Shown: positions 1 to 8,061, counted from the first letter of the stretch. The stretch is DNA of 64,000 nucleotides from Flammeovirgaceae bacterium UBA6059 (GCA_002435755.1 DIYH01000004.1:186001-250000), one strand, 5' to 3'. A program made the numbers and translations. Notes: generated from the sequence alone by a model not told the origin.

Positions 1-1734
1 CTCAGTGATATGAGGCTTACCGTAGTTGTATTTTCGCGATAGCAGAGCAAAGCTGATCAGACAATCCAATGTAGCTATCACCTGGCCATCCTGCTGTACC
101 TGTGGCACATACTCCAGCGCATCCTGGATCAACTGCTGATAGAGCCTGCTCTCTATGGCAATCATCTTATCTTCCGCAGAGATGATCTTCTCCTCATAGA
201 CTTTCAACTCCTCTGTGATGTAGCGCTCGGCATTGACAAGGGTTTGTTTTCTGATCCATTCTTCCGGCACCTTGTCCTTATGCGCGTTGCTCACTTCAAG
301 GTAGTAGCCAAATACCTTGTTATAGGCTATTTTGAGTGAGGTGATCCCGGTTTGCTCCTTCTCCCTGGTCTGAAGGTCTATGAGGTAGTCCTTACCAGAA
401 TAGGCAATTGTGCGTAACTCATCTAATTCTTCGTCTACACTATCATTGATCAGATTACCCTGGGTGCTGACTATAGGCACCTCTTCCTTGAGCAGCTTCT
501 CAATCTTCGAAAACAAGAACTCACAAGGATCAATCTGACTGGCTATTTGCTTAAGAGATTCATCCAGCGATGAATTCAATAATTCTTTAATCGGCCCAAG
601 CAAGCCCAATGCCTTTTTGAGCAGATTAAACTCTCGCGGATTGATCCTGCCTACGGCTACCTTTGAGATCAACCGCTCTAAGTCAGCCATTGGTTTGAGC
701 AGTTCGGTGAGCTGCTCAGTCAGTTCATCATTCTCCGATAGGGCGTTAACAATCCCCAGTCGACGCTCAATCGCCTCTTTATTCTTAAGCGGCAGAATGA
801 TCCATTTTTTCAACAATCTCGAACCCATTGCCGTATGGGTATGATCGAGCACTTCAATCAACGGTATACCATCAGACTGCTGAGATTGAAGTAGCTCCAG
901 ATTACGTATGGTGAACTTATCAAGCCATACATATTTTTCCTCCTCAATCCGTGAAATAGACCGGATATGACCAATGTCACGATGCTCCGTATCCTCCAGG
1001 TAATACAATATAGCGCCAGCAGCCACTACCGCATTATGCATTTCTTCGATCCCGAATCCCTTGAGATTGGCAGTACCAAAGTGACTAGTTAGTCGCTCAT
1101 AACCGTACTCATCACCAAACACCCAGTCTTCTAAGCTGAAGGTGTTGAGGTCAGGTGAAAACTGAGCCTCTATATCAGAACGATAGGCTTTGTTGAAGAT
1201 AAGTTCAGAAGGCTGAAATCCCTGGATCAGCTTGTCGATGTATGGCCATTGACCATTAGAGACCATGAACTCTCCTGTCGATAAGTCAAGAAAAGCAATG
1301 CCAATGTCCTTACCACTGACATGTACTGAAGCAAGATAGTTGTTGGCGCGCTTATCCAGTACATTGTCATGCATGGAGAGCCCTGGTGTGACCAGCTCTG
1401 TTACTCCACGTTTCACTATGCCCTTTACTGACTTTGGATCTTCCAACTGATCACAGATGGCTACTCGATGACCAGCTCTTACAAGCCTCGGCAGATAACT
1501 GTCAAGCGAGTGATGTGGAAATCCTGCTAGCTCAATGTGACTTGCAGCTCCATTCGCTCGTTTAGTTAGCACAATATCAAGTGTGCTGCTTGCCTTCACT
1601 GCATCTTCTCCAAAAGTCTCATAAAAGTCTCCCACTCTGAAAAGCAACAGTGCTCCAGGATACCGCTGCTTGATGGCATTGTACTGCTTCATCAGCGGTG
1701 TTTCTTTCGGAGATTTCGTCTTGCTTTTAGCCAT
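1..1734 (-). CDS. mutS: DNA mismatch repair protein MutS (N-terminal 578 residues; runs off the left edge)
   Basis: This is the N-terminal part of the mismatch-recognition ATPase MutS, which binds mispaired or looped bases in the cytoplasm and recruits MutL. The frame is open through base 1, so the Walker ATPase and C-terminus lie outside the window. Read from the ATG at 1734, the protein begins MAKSKTKSPKETPLMKQYNA. It reaches the GDFYETF segment at residues 35-41, holding the Phe-x-Glu mismatch-probing pair (F37, E39). The connector, core/lever and clamp regions follow in normal order, with the clamp-side KVFGYYLEVSN segment clearly present. No frameshift is seen. It is divergent from the rRNA/tRNA methyltransferase gene, 86 bp away. 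Identification is by direct reading and is secure; only the missing part is unseen. Confidence 0.97.
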   Translation of the reverse strand, partial: MAKSKTKSPKETPLMKQYNAIKQRYPGALLLFRVGDFYETFGEDAVKASSTLDIVLTKRANGAASHIELAGFPHHSLDSYLPRLVRAGHRVAICDQLEDPKSVKGIVKRGVTELVTPGLSMHDNVLDKRANNYLASVHVSGKDIGIAFLDLSTGEFMVSNGQWPYIDKLIQGFQPSELIFNKAYRSDIEAQFSPDLNTFSLEDWVFGDEYGYERLTSHFGTANLKGFGIEEMHNAVVAAGAILYYLEDTEHRDIGHIRSISRIEEEKYVWLDKFTIRNLELLQSQQSDGIPLIEVLDHTHTAMGSRLLKKWIILPLKNKEAIERRLGIVNALSENDELTEQLTELLKPMADLERLISKVAVGRINPREFNLLKKALGLLGPIKELLNSSLDESLKQIASQIDPCEFLFSKIEKLLKEEVPIVSTQGNLINDSVDEELDELRTIAYSGKDYLIDLQTREKEQTGITSLKIAYNKVFGYYLEVSNAHKDKVPEEWIRKQTLVNAERYITEELKVYEEKIISAEDKMIAIESRLYQQLIQDALEYVPQVQQDGQVIATLDCLISFALLSRKYNYGKPHITE

Positions 1735-1759
1735 TACCAGCGCGGGAAAGGGAATTGAT

Positions 1760-1767
1760 TAGTTTTG
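1760..1767 (+). promoter_or_regulatory. Candidate -7 promoter element for the RNA methyltransferase gene
   Basis: TAGTTTTG matches the Bacteroidota -7 consensus TAnnTTTG, 53 bp before the ATG at 1821. No TTG -33 element is seen at the usual spacing, so this is a moderate call. Confidence 0.35.
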
Positions 1768-1820
1768 TCCAGAACACGCATTACGTTCTATTGCAATAAT
1801 AACAAATCACCCTCCGAAAC

Positions 1821-2366
1821 ATGCGGAAATTACAAAATGAAGAGCTGGGCAGACTGTCTGTTGAGGACTTTAGAAATAGTACTAAAATGCCTGTATGTCT
1901 GATTCTGGATAATGTGAGAAGCCTCAACAATGTAGGCTCTGCCTTCCGTACGGGTGATGCCTTCAGAGTGGAGAAGATCATACTAGCAGGCATCACAGGG
2001 CAACCGCCACACAGAGAGATCCAAAAGACTGCTCTGGGGGCCACCGACAATGTTGAATGGCAGTATGAGAAGACAACTAGTGGGGCGATCAAGCGGCTTA
2101 AAGAAGAAGGCTGGATCGTTGCTAGCATCGAGCAGGTAGAGGGTAGTGAAGACCTGACTCAATTCGAACCCAACTTAGACGCAAAATACTGTTTCGTCTT
2201 TGGCAATGAGGTCTTTGGAGTAGAAGAAGAGGCCGTAAGCCAATCGGACCTTTGTCTTGAAATACCTCAGTTCGGTACCAAGCATTCGTTCAACATTTCT
2301 GTATCCATCGGTATCGTGCTTTGGGACTATGCAGTGAAAACAGGTTTTGGCCAGCTAAAACCTTAG
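1821..2366 (+). CDS. SpoU/TrmH-family RNA 2'-O-methyltransferase
   Basis: This SPOUT-class, SAM-dependent RNA ribose 2'-O-methyltransferase has 181 residues, so it is a compact, catalytic-domain-only member. All three SpoU motifs are visible. Motif 1 is around residues 36-47 (NNVGSAFRTGDAF, with the conserved Asn and Arg), motif 2 is FGNEVFGV at about 136-143, and motif 3 is IPQFGTKHSFNISVSIGI at about 158-175, which forms the trefoil-knot cofactor site. The target cannot be read from sequence: TrmH (Gm18), TrmL (wobble) and rRNA enzymes share these motifs, and there is no N-terminal L30e-like substrate domain as in RlmB. The gene starts 86 bp from divergent mutS, and its last four bases overlap the convergent aminotransferase gene. 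Confidence 0.93.
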   Translation: MRKLQNEELGRLSVEDFRNSTKMPVCLILDNVRSLNNVGSAFRTGDAFRVEKIILAGITGQPPHREIQKTALGATDNVEWQYEKTTSGAIKRLKEEGWIVASIEQVEGSEDLTQFEPNLDAKYCFVFGNEVFGVEEEAVSQSDLCLEIPQFGTKHSFNISVSIGIVLWDYAVKTGFGQLKP

Positions 2367-3256
2367 AGCTGCTCACAAAGAGATGGGATCACTGCTTGAA
2401 AAGCTTTATGGATGAGATCAAATACCTCACGCCGATTTTTCACTGGCCTTCCATCAATCTCTACTACAGGCGTCAACTCCCCCATAGTACCAGTGGCAAA
2501 TACACAATCAGCATTGTAAAACTCAGTGATCGAAAGGTTGTGTTCCTCTATCACCAAGCCCAACTCCTTCACTATATCGATGACTGTACCCCTGGTGATT
2601 CCTGGTAGGCAAGCATCGGCCCATGGCGTGTAGACCTTACCTGACTTAACCATAAACAAATTGACATCATTGAGTTCTGCAACAAAGCCATTCTGATCAA
2701 ACATCACTGCCGCGTCTTTACCAGCCGCATTCGCCTGTATCTTGGCCAATATGTTGTTGAGCAGATTGTTGTGGTGGATCTTTGAGTCCAAAAACTGTGG
2801 GCCATTGCGCCGAATGGCGGATGAGATCACCTTAATGCCGGTGGCATTATCATAAACGAGGGGTTTCCATTCTGCCAGGACGATCAGGCAACTGCCTTTA
2901 GTATTAACCCTAGGGTCCATACCTGAAGTCACTTTCTCACCGCGGGTCAGGGTAAGCCGGATGTGAGTGTCTTTGGTCATGCCGTTCTCCTCAAGGGTAG
3001 CTCTTATCGCATCGCGTACTTCTTGCTTTGATGGGATATCAGTGAAGGCCAAAGCATGCGCGGATTCTTCCAATCTCGTCAAGTGCTCTGACAAGCATAT
3101 GATCCCTTCAGGGTACACACGCAGACCCTCCCAAACAGCGTCTCCACCCTGAACTACACTGTCGAAAACGGAAACCTTTGCCTCTTCGCGAGGAAGTAAT
3201 TCTCCCCCCACATGTACGATGATATCTTTATTTTTTGGATTGTATTGTTGCAGCAT
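2363..3256 (-). CDS. Class IV PLP-dependent aminotransferase (branched-chain/D-amino-acid aminotransferase-like)
   Basis: This fold-type IV PLP enzyme of 297 residues belongs to the IlvE/Dat/PabC superfamily. The Schiff-base lysine is K159 in LDSKIHHNN. The entry segment GGDAVWEGLRVY (about 37-48), the phosphate-binding CLPGITRGTV and the loop FATGTMGELTPV are all in place. The gene follows the sulfotransferase-like gene with only 3 bp between stop and start, so the two are surely cotranscribed. Plants have proteins in which these two domains are fused (annotated as branched-chain aminotransferase-like), which suggests a joint but undefined role. It may be a true branched-chain aminotransferase, but the substrate cannot be assigned from motifs alone. 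The MGE in place of the more usual AAE in the last motif hints at a divergent specificity. Confidence 0.9.
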   Translation of the reverse strand: MLQQYNPKNKDIIVHVGGELLPREEAKVSVFDSVVQGGDAVWEGLRVYPEGIICLSEHLTRLEESAHALAFTDIPSKQEVRDAIRATLEENGMTKDTHIRLTLTRGEKVTSGMDPRVNTKGSCLIVLAEWKPLVYDNATGIKVISSAIRRNGPQFLDSKIHHNNLLNNILAKIQANAAGKDAAVMFDQNGFVAELNDVNLFMVKSGKVYTPWADACLPGITRGTVIDIVKELGLVIEEHNLSITEFYNADCVFATGTMGELTPVVEIDGRPVKNRREVFDLIHKAFQAVIPSLCEQL

Positions 3257-3259
3257 AGC

Positions 3260-3982
3260 CTAGATTTTGATCGCGAACTCAGAAAGCTTTTGGTAATAGG
3301 GTAATGCCTCTTCATACAACTCCTGGCATTGTTTGGGCAAAGGACGAGTGCTCGAAGGTCTCCTTGCGAAACCAGTCGATTCATGCACACCCTTGTACCA
3401 ATATTTGGCCCAGGTCCCATCTTCAGGTCTTGGGCCTGCCTCCCACGACTCCATAGCTCTATCAGGCGGGATATCAAGGGTTTGGCACAGCTTTTCCAAC
3501 ATTAACTCTGGCTCTGCCAGCAGGTCTCCGGAATCTAAGATCACCGGTGGGCGACCATCGTGCTGAACGATCTGTTTGAAGAGCTCCCACTCATGTTCCA
3601 GCCCGATATCCTGCATTGTTGGTTGGTGAATGACCTGTGCAAAAGACGCAATGAGCTGATGTGGGTTTCTTATTAGAAAAAGGTTGGTCACTCTATCGAG
3701 AAAGCTCAAGTCCATATCAATAAGGTGATGGGCCATGTCCTTTAAGAAGAGTAGCGGGCTATCACCAAAAGTGAAAAAGGAATCCTGTATACTCTTATGA
3801 TCAGCAGACATTGATGCTAACGTCTCTTCTCTACCTGGATGCTCTATACCCGTTGATAGTAAATAATGTGCGTAGAAAGGCTCATCTATTACAGTAGTGT
3901 CACTGCGCTGTGCGAACGAATACATCAGTGCTGTAGACAAGTTGCGCGGACCAGAAATCAGATGAATAACTTTTGAAGGCAT
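3260..3982 (-). CDS. Sulfotransferase-like P-loop protein paired with the aminotransferase
   Basis: This 240-residue cytoplasmic protein belongs to the sulfotransferase-like P-loop superfamily. The N-terminus has a PAPS-type phosphate loop, SGPRNLSTALMYSF (about residues 10-23), followed by DEPFYAHYL. The second nucleotide-contact region, with the Arg-Asn-Pro and a following serine (FLIRNPHQLIASF), is near residues 101-113. No signal peptide or membrane segment is present. It is the first gene of a two-gene operon with the class IV aminotransferase immediately downstream (3 bp). Homologues of this pair occur as separate genes in bacteria and as a fusion in plants. Whether it transfers sulfate from PAPS or has been recruited for another ligand is unknown. 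Confidence 0.8.
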   Translation of the reverse strand: MPSKVIHLISGPRNLSTALMYSFAQRSDTTVIDEPFYAHYLLSTGIEHPGREETLASMSADHKSIQDSFFTFGDSPLLFLKDMAHHLIDMDLSFLDRVTNLFLIRNPHQLIASFAQVIHQPTMQDIGLEHEWELFKQIVQHDGRPPVILDSGDLLAEPELMLEKLCQTLDIPPDRAMESWEAGPRPEDGTWAKYWYKGVHESTGFARRPSSTRPLPKQCQELYEEALPYYQKLSEFAIKI

Positions 3983-4235
3983 GGGTCAATGCTTTGCTTT
4001 TGAACCTTTGTAGTTACAGGTCAAAGTAAGTGATTTCTACTGATAAAACTCATCCTTGAATTAAGACTGGCCTGTCTCATCTGATTTAACTCATACTGAT
4101 GCCTAAGGGTATGCTCTAGGCTTTATTCATTGGAGGTTTCTGGTTAAATTCACACCTCGGAAATAGCTCCTTTGTTCACTTGAAAAATGGGGTTTCCGAT
4201 AGGAATAGAAACAACAAAATCATAATACTACTGCC

Positions 4236-5636
4236 ATGGACATCAGGATAGAAAAAGACACAATGGGGAACGTAGAGGTACCTGCAGATAAATACTGGGG
4301 AGCTCAAACACAACGCTCAAGAAACAACTTTAAAATTGGTGGAGAAAACATGCGCATGCCGATGGAGATCATTCATGCGTTTGCCATCCTAAAAAAGTCT
4401 GCGGCCGAGACTAACCACGAACTGGGAGTACTGTCAGCAGAGAAATCAAACCTGATTGGACAAGTATGCGATGAGATACTGGCTGGCCAACTTGATGATC
4501 AGTTCCCGTTGGTCATATGGCAGACAGGCAGTGGTACACAATCTAATATGAACGTAAATGAGGTGGTGGCCAATCGGGCTCACGTTATCCATGGAGGACA
4601 GCTAACTGATGACAAGAAGTTCATTCACCCCAATGATGACGTGAATAAGTCGCAATCATCGAACGACACTTTTCCTACCGCAATGCACATCGCGGGATAC
4701 AAAATGATCGTCGAGCATACGATTCCAAAAGTGCAGTTACTAAGAGATACGCTTGATGAAAAGGCTAAGAAGTTCAAAGATGTTGTGAAGATTGGGCGCA
4801 CGCACTTTATGGATGCCACGCCTCTTACACTGGGCATGGAGTTCAGTGGCTATGTAGCTCAACTAGATCATGGGCTCAATGCACTTCGCAATACACTGAC
4901 CCACCTATCAGAATTGGCACTTGGTGGCACTGCAGTAGGCACTGGCCTCAATACGCCAGAAGGCTATGCTGAACTTGTCGCTGAAAAAATTGCCGGTCAC
5001 GCGAGACATCCTTTTATGACTGCTCCTAACAAGTTTGAGTCATTGGCTGCTCATGATGCGATAGTTGAAAGCTCTGGAGCATTGAAGCAACTGGTAGTAA
5101 GTCTAATGAAGATCGGCAATGACATTCGTATGTTAGCTTCCGGGCCGAGATGTGGAATCGGGGAAATACTTATCCCTGAAAATGAGCCTGGTTCTTCCAT
5201 TATGCCTGGTAAGGTCAATCCAACACAGTGTGAAGCACTTACGATGGTATGTGCTCAGGTACTAGGCAATGATGTGGCGGTCAGTTGTGGAGGCATGAAT
5301 GGCCACTTTGAGCTTAATGTATTCAAGCCTGTCATGATCTATAATCTTTTGACATCAGCAAGATTGATAGGTGATGCCTGCCAGTCGTTCAACGATAACT
5401 GTGCTATCGGTATAGAGCCTAATGCCCCCGTCATCAAAGAAAAACTCGAAAAATCACTGATGTTAGTAACCGCACTCAACACTCATATTGGCTATGAGAA
5501 TGCTGCGAAAATCGCTAAGAAAGCCCACAAAGAGGGAACGACTTTGAGGGAGGCTGCCATTGCTCTTGACCTTCTTACGAACGAACAATTTGACGAGTGG
5601 GTAGTGCCTGAAAAGATGATAGGCAGCTTGAAATAG
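4236..5636 (+). CDS. fumC: Fumarate hydratase class II
   Basis: This oxygen-stable, iron-independent fumarase interconverts fumarate and L-malate in the TCA cycle. It is a cytosolic homotetramer of the aspartase/fumarase superfamily. At 466 residues it is full length. The superfamily signature GSSIMPGKVNPTQCE, with the catalytic loop serine, lies near residue 320. The substrate contacts TGSGTQSNMNVNEV (about 97-110) and KSQSSNDTFPTAMH (about 138-151) and the catalytic-His region IGRTHFMDATPLTLG are intact. The start at 4236 gives the standard N-terminus MDIRIEKDTMGNVEVPADKYWGAQT-like. It is preceded by a 253-bp gene-free gap in which no convincing promoter was found, and followed by an FNR-box-like palindrome 25 bp after its stop. 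Confidence 0.97.
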   Translation: MDIRIEKDTMGNVEVPADKYWGAQTQRSRNNFKIGGENMRMPMEIIHAFAILKKSAAETNHELGVLSAEKSNLIGQVCDEILAGQLDDQFPLVIWQTGSGTQSNMNVNEVVANRAHVIHGGQLTDDKKFIHPNDDVNKSQSSNDTFPTAMHIAGYKMIVEHTIPKVQLLRDTLDEKAKKFKDVVKIGRTHFMDATPLTLGMEFSGYVAQLDHGLNALRNTLTHLSELALGGTAVGTGLNTPEGYAELVAEKIAGHARHPFMTAPNKFESLAAHDAIVESSGALKQLVVSLMKIGNDIRMLASGPRCGIGEILIPENEPGSSIMPGKVNPTQCEALTMVCAQVLGNDVAVSCGGMNGHFELNVFKPVMIYNLLTSARLIGDACQSFNDNCAIGIEPNAPVIKEKLEKSLMLVTALNTHIGYENAAKIAKKAHKEGTTLREAAIALDLLTNEQFDEWVVPEKMIGSLK

Positions 5637-5660
5637 TGCAATTGGCCAATCGGCCTTAAT

Positions 5661-5674
5661 TTGATTTAAATCAA
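5661..5674. promoter_or_regulatory. FNR-box-like perfect palindrome upstream of the SPOR-domain gene
   Basis: TTGATTTAAATCAA is a perfect 14-bp palindrome and an exact match to the Crp/Fnr-type consensus TTGATnnnnATCAA. It lies between fumC and the SPOR-domain gene, 27 bp before the latter's ATG. A near-consensus -7 element (TAGCTTTA, 5684-5691) lies just downstream. Binding by a Crp/Fnr protein is inferred; one such regulator is encoded at 17681-18271. Confidence 0.45.
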
Positions 5675-5701
5675 GTTCTTTTATAGCTTTAGCCGGATTA
5701 C

Positions 5702-6319
5702 ATGAAAAAAACCAAGATAATGAAACGAATAGCTATTTTCCTTACTGCTGCGATCTGCTTGCTTGGCGTGGCTGAAGTCAATGCGCAGATGTCCAAAGCT
5801 GAAATGAAAGAGTGGAAAAAGCGTATCAAGCAGCTGCAACCTGAGCAGTATAAAAACTTGCTCGATGAGAACAAGGCTATGAAGACTGAGAACAGTGAGC
5901 TACAAGATCAGGTGGACAGTTTCGATGCTGAAGTTGAAGAAAAGGACGCTCAGGTAAAAGAGCTACAAACTCAGATCCAGAATATGCGCAGTGAAGTAGC
6001 GGCAGCCAAAGAGCAAGCCCAAAAAGCTGCTACTCAACAAGGTGAGGTAGTTGGTACTGACGGTGTGGTTTTCAAAGTACAAATTGGTGCTTTCACTAAC
6101 AAGGAAGATCTTTCTAAGTACTCAAAGAACAATGCCAATTTTGACGCGGAAACTGATAGTGGTGTACAGAAATTTACTATTGGAGCCTTTAGAGACTATT
6201 GGGAGGCTGATACATTTAAGAAGTATTTGCGCGAAATGGGCGTGAAAGACGCCTGGATCGTGAGTTTCAAAGATGGCACCAGAGTTCCGATCAAAGATGT
6301 GCTTGAAGGCATTATCTAG
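5702..6319 (+). CDS. Exported coiled-coil protein with C-terminal SPOR domain
   Basis: This is a 205-residue periplasmic protein. A signal peptide (hydrophobic core IAIFLTAAICLLGVA, cleavage after NAQ near residue 29) is followed by a charged coiled coil, about residues 30-115, rich in Glu, Lys and Gln heptads. The C-terminal SPOR domain (about 122-205) starts VVFKVQIGAF, and its second repeat half is KFTIGAFRDYWEADTFKKYLREMGVKDAWIV. SPOR domains bind glycan strands stripped of stem peptides, usually at division sites, so a cell-wall or septal role is likely. It stands alone, with an intrinsic terminator 22 bp after its stop. A second in-frame Met (residue 7, 5720) is an alternative start that would also leave a signal peptide. 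Confidence 0.85.
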   Translation: MKKTKIMKRIAIFLTAAICLLGVAEVNAQMSKAEMKEWKKRIKQLQPEQYKNLLDENKAMKTENSELQDQVDSFDAEVEEKDAQVKELQTQIQNMRSEVAAAKEQAQKAATQQGEVVGTDGVVFKVQIGAFTNKEDLSKYSKNNANFDAETDSGVQKFTIGAFRDYWEADTFKKYLREMGVKDAWIVSFKDGTRVPIKDVLEGII

Positions 6320-6340
6320 ATTGGCTGCAGAACTTATAAG

Positions 6341-6376
6341 AGCCCCAACCTGTGCAAGGTTGGGGCTTTTTATTTT
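6341..6376 (+). terminator. Rho-independent terminator after the SPOR-domain gene
   Basis: AGCCCCAACCT (6341-6351) pairs perfectly with AGGTTGGGGCT (6357-6367) across a 5-nt loop and is followed by TTTTATTTTAT. The hairpin and U-tract separate the SPOR gene from map. They also rule out the map start codon at 6377, which would sit directly on the U-tract. Confidence 0.9.
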
Positions 6377-6402
6377 ATGAAGACCGTTCACGACTTTTTA
6401 GC

Positions 6403-6410
6403 TAATTTTG
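6403..6410 (+). promoter_or_regulatory. Candidate -7 promoter element for map
   Basis: TAATTTTG matches TAnnTTTG. It ends 20 bp before the ATG at 6431 and lies after the terminator, so a transcript from here would support 6431 rather than 6377 as the start. Confidence 0.5.
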
Positions 6411-6430
6411 CTGCTTTGTTTGGAAAGCAT

Positions 6431-7213
6431 ATGATTTACTACAAGAGCAAGGAAGAAATAGAGTTAATGCGGATTAGCGCACAGTTGGTATCCAAATGTT
6501 TGGGAGAGTTGGCGACTATCGTCAAACCTGGCATTACTCCTCTTGATCTTGATAAAGTGGCTGAAGAGTATATTCGTGATCACGATGCAGTCCCCGGCTT
6601 TCTGGGCCTATATGATTTTCCTAACTCGCTTTGTATCTCTGTCAACGAACAGGTGGTACACGGTATCCCTACTAACAAACCACTTGAAGATGGGGATATC
6701 ATATCAGTAGACTGTGGTGCCCTCAAAAATGGGTTTTACGGTGATCAGGCTTATACATTTCCGGTAGGAGAAGTAAGCCAAGAAATCGATCAACTCCTTA
6801 GGGTCACTAAAGAAAGCCTAGTCCTGGGTATAGAGCAAGCAAAAGTGGGTAAGCGTATAGGGGATGTCAGCTTTGCCATCCAGCAGCATGCCGAGTCACA
6901 TGGCTATGGTGTGGTAAGAGAGCTTGTAGGCCATGGCCTGGGTCGTAAGATGCATGAGTCACCTGAGGTGCCCAATTATGGCAAACGAGGCAAAGGTTCT
7001 CTCATCAAGAATGGGTTGGTCATTGCCATTGAGCCTATGATCAACCTGGGTACCAAGCGTATCAACCAACTCAATGATGGATGGACCATCATCACTGCTG
7101 ATCGCAAGCCTTCTGCCCACTATGAGCATGATGTAGCGATAGTGGATGGAAAGGCGGACGTGCTGACTACATTTGACTATGTCGAAGAGGCGCTACAGGC
7201 CGTAGCAGGTTAA
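6431..7213 (+). CDS. map: Methionine aminopeptidase, type I
   Basis: This cytosolic dinuclear metallopeptidase removes the initiator methionine from nascent proteins. The chosen start gives 260 residues beginning MIYYKSKEEIELMR, the normal family N-terminus; the longer frame from 6377 begins on a terminator U-tract. All five metal ligands of the pita-bread fold are recognisable: Asp in SVDCGALKNG and Asp in FYGDQAYTF, His in GHGLGRKMHESPEVPNYG, Glu in AIEPMI, and Glu in YEHDVAIV. The substrate-side His is in VVHGIP. There is no zinc-finger or SH3-like N-terminal extension (subtype Ia). The last bases overlap the convergent VOC gene by 4 bp. In many bacteria map sits with ribosomal genes; here it is isolated and seems to have its own promoter. 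Confidence 0.96.
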   Translation: MIYYKSKEEIELMRISAQLVSKCLGELATIVKPGITPLDLDKVAEEYIRDHDAVPGFLGLYDFPNSLCISVNEQVVHGIPTNKPLEDGDIISVDCGALKNGFYGDQAYTFPVGEVSQEIDQLLRVTKESLVLGIEQAKVGKRIGDVSFAIQQHAESHGYGVVRELVGHGLGRKMHESPEVPNYGKRGKGSLIKNGLVIAIEPMINLGTKRINQLNDGWTIITADRKPSAHYEHDVAIVDGKADVLTTFDYVEEALQAVAG

Positions 7214-7599
7214 TCCCACATTCCGGTAGGTACAATCTCCAGCACATGTCCGTCAGGGTCATAAAAGTAGAATGACTCATGACTGGCTCCCCACGACGCT
7301 GTATGGATGATCTCAATGCCTGCTTCTACAATCTCACGCTTGCTCTTGTCATAAGATCGTTTTTGAACTTCCAGAGCAATGTGTTGCCTTCCAATAGCAT
7401 AGTGGGGTGGCAACTTCTTTTCCAGGATCGTTGCTTTGTTTAAAAAGCATAGCAGCACAGAATCACCGCAACGAAAAAAGATATGGCGACTGTCTACCTT
7501 ACTTATGATTGGCAACTTGAGCAGGTCATGATAGAATTCCTCACTTCTATCGAGATTTTCTACATAGAGACAGGTCTCTTTTACTTGGGTAAACTTCAT
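7210..7599 (-). CDS. VOC-family protein (glyoxalase/bleomycin-resistance/dioxygenase fold)
   Basis: This 129-residue single-domain vicinal-oxygen-chelate protein shows the two beta-alpha-beta-beta-beta units. The first is TCLYVENLDRSEEFYHDLLKLP through RHIFFRCGDSVLLCF. The second starts HIALEV and ends ESFYFYDPDGHVLEIVPTG, with the DPDGHVLEI terminus typical of the superfamily. Metal-ligand candidates are the His in QHIALEV and the Glu in LEIVPTG. Members include glyoxalase I, thiol transferases and ring-cleavage dioxygenases, and the reaction cannot be assigned here. The 45-bp gap from the upstream 68-residue gene on the same strand suggests cotranscription. Confidence 0.85.
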   Translation of the reverse strand: MKFTQVKETCLYVENLDRSEEFYHDLLKLPIISKVDSRHIFFRCGDSVLLCFLNKATILEKKLPPHYAIGRQHIALEVQKRSYDKSKREIVEAGIEIIHTASWGASHESFYFYDPDGHVLEIVPTGMWD

Positions 7600-7644
7600 T
7601 TTTGATCCAATGAGCGTCTCTGGTCATCTGCTTATCAGAATAAC

Positions 7645-7851
7645 TCAGTTTTCGCTTATCAGATCAAAATACTTAAAAAAAGTGGTCTTATCTATCAACT
7701 TGGTCGAGTGACCACTACCCCATCTTGGAGATACTTCATAAAATCCGTTGAAAGCCCTACCTGTATACTCCTGCTCTTCGGCATAGCCATCGAGCCCAGC
7801 ACTCCCGTTCGGTGACTTCAAACATTTATATACAATCTTAAACTTGTCCAT
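7645..7851 (-). CDS. Small hypothetical protein (68 residues)
   Basis: The family is not recognised. The protein begins MDKFKIVYKCL and ends FFKYFDLISEN. It has a central Gly/Tyr/Glu-rich segment (EEQEYTGRAFNGFYEVSPRWG), no signal peptide, no membrane helix and one cysteine. It is judged a real gene because a full promoter fits just upstream: TTG (7899-7897), a 19-bp spacer, then TATATTTG (7877-7870), 18 bp before the ATG on the minus strand. It probably leads a short operon with the VOC gene 45 bp downstream. A soluble beta-rich fold is a guess from composition only. Confidence 0.6.
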   Translation of the reverse strand: MDKFKIVYKCLKSPNGSAGLDGYAEEQEYTGRAFNGFYEVSPRWGSGHSTKLIDKTTFFKYFDLISEN

Positions 7852-7869
7852 GACTAAAAATTAAGCGCG

Positions 7870-7899
7870 CAAATATAGACTTATTGCCCATGCTGACAA
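7870..7899 (-). promoter_or_regulatory. Promoter of the 68-residue gene (-33 TTG, -7 TATATTTG)
   Basis: On the minus strand, TTG (7899-7897), a 19-bp spacer and TATATTTG (7877-7870) fit the Bacteroidota promoter pattern TTG-N19-TAnnTTTG. This is the best complete promoter in the window. The expected start of transcription is near 7865, giving a leader of about 14 nt. Confidence 0.55.
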
Positions 7900-8061
7900 G
7901 CGAATTTTTCGCGATTATGATACTATCTCTTTAACGACAAAAAACTGCCTTCAATTCCATTGAAAGTGGATTTATCTTCAAATCACCGTTTAAACGACAG
8001 GCAAACGTTAGCAGGTATATGAAGCGCAAAATACCTGCACGTCCAGTTAGCTAAATTGATC

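Noticed and set aside
617..844. Plus-strand open frame of 75 codons
   Set aside because: It lies antisense inside mutS, which reads cleanly as a conserved protein.
4101..4121. GCCTA...TAGGC hairpin followed by TTTATT before fumC
   Set aside because: Only 5 bp of stem with a long loop; too weak to call a terminator or operator.
3983..4235. 253-bp gap before fumC checked for tRNA, small RNA or promoter
   Set aside because: No cloverleaf, no convincing hairpin and no exact promoter motif on either strand.
6377..6430. Upstream ATG that would extend methionine aminopeptidase by 18 residues
   Set aside because: It begins on the U-tract of a strong terminator and precedes the likely promoter; the extension is not family-like.
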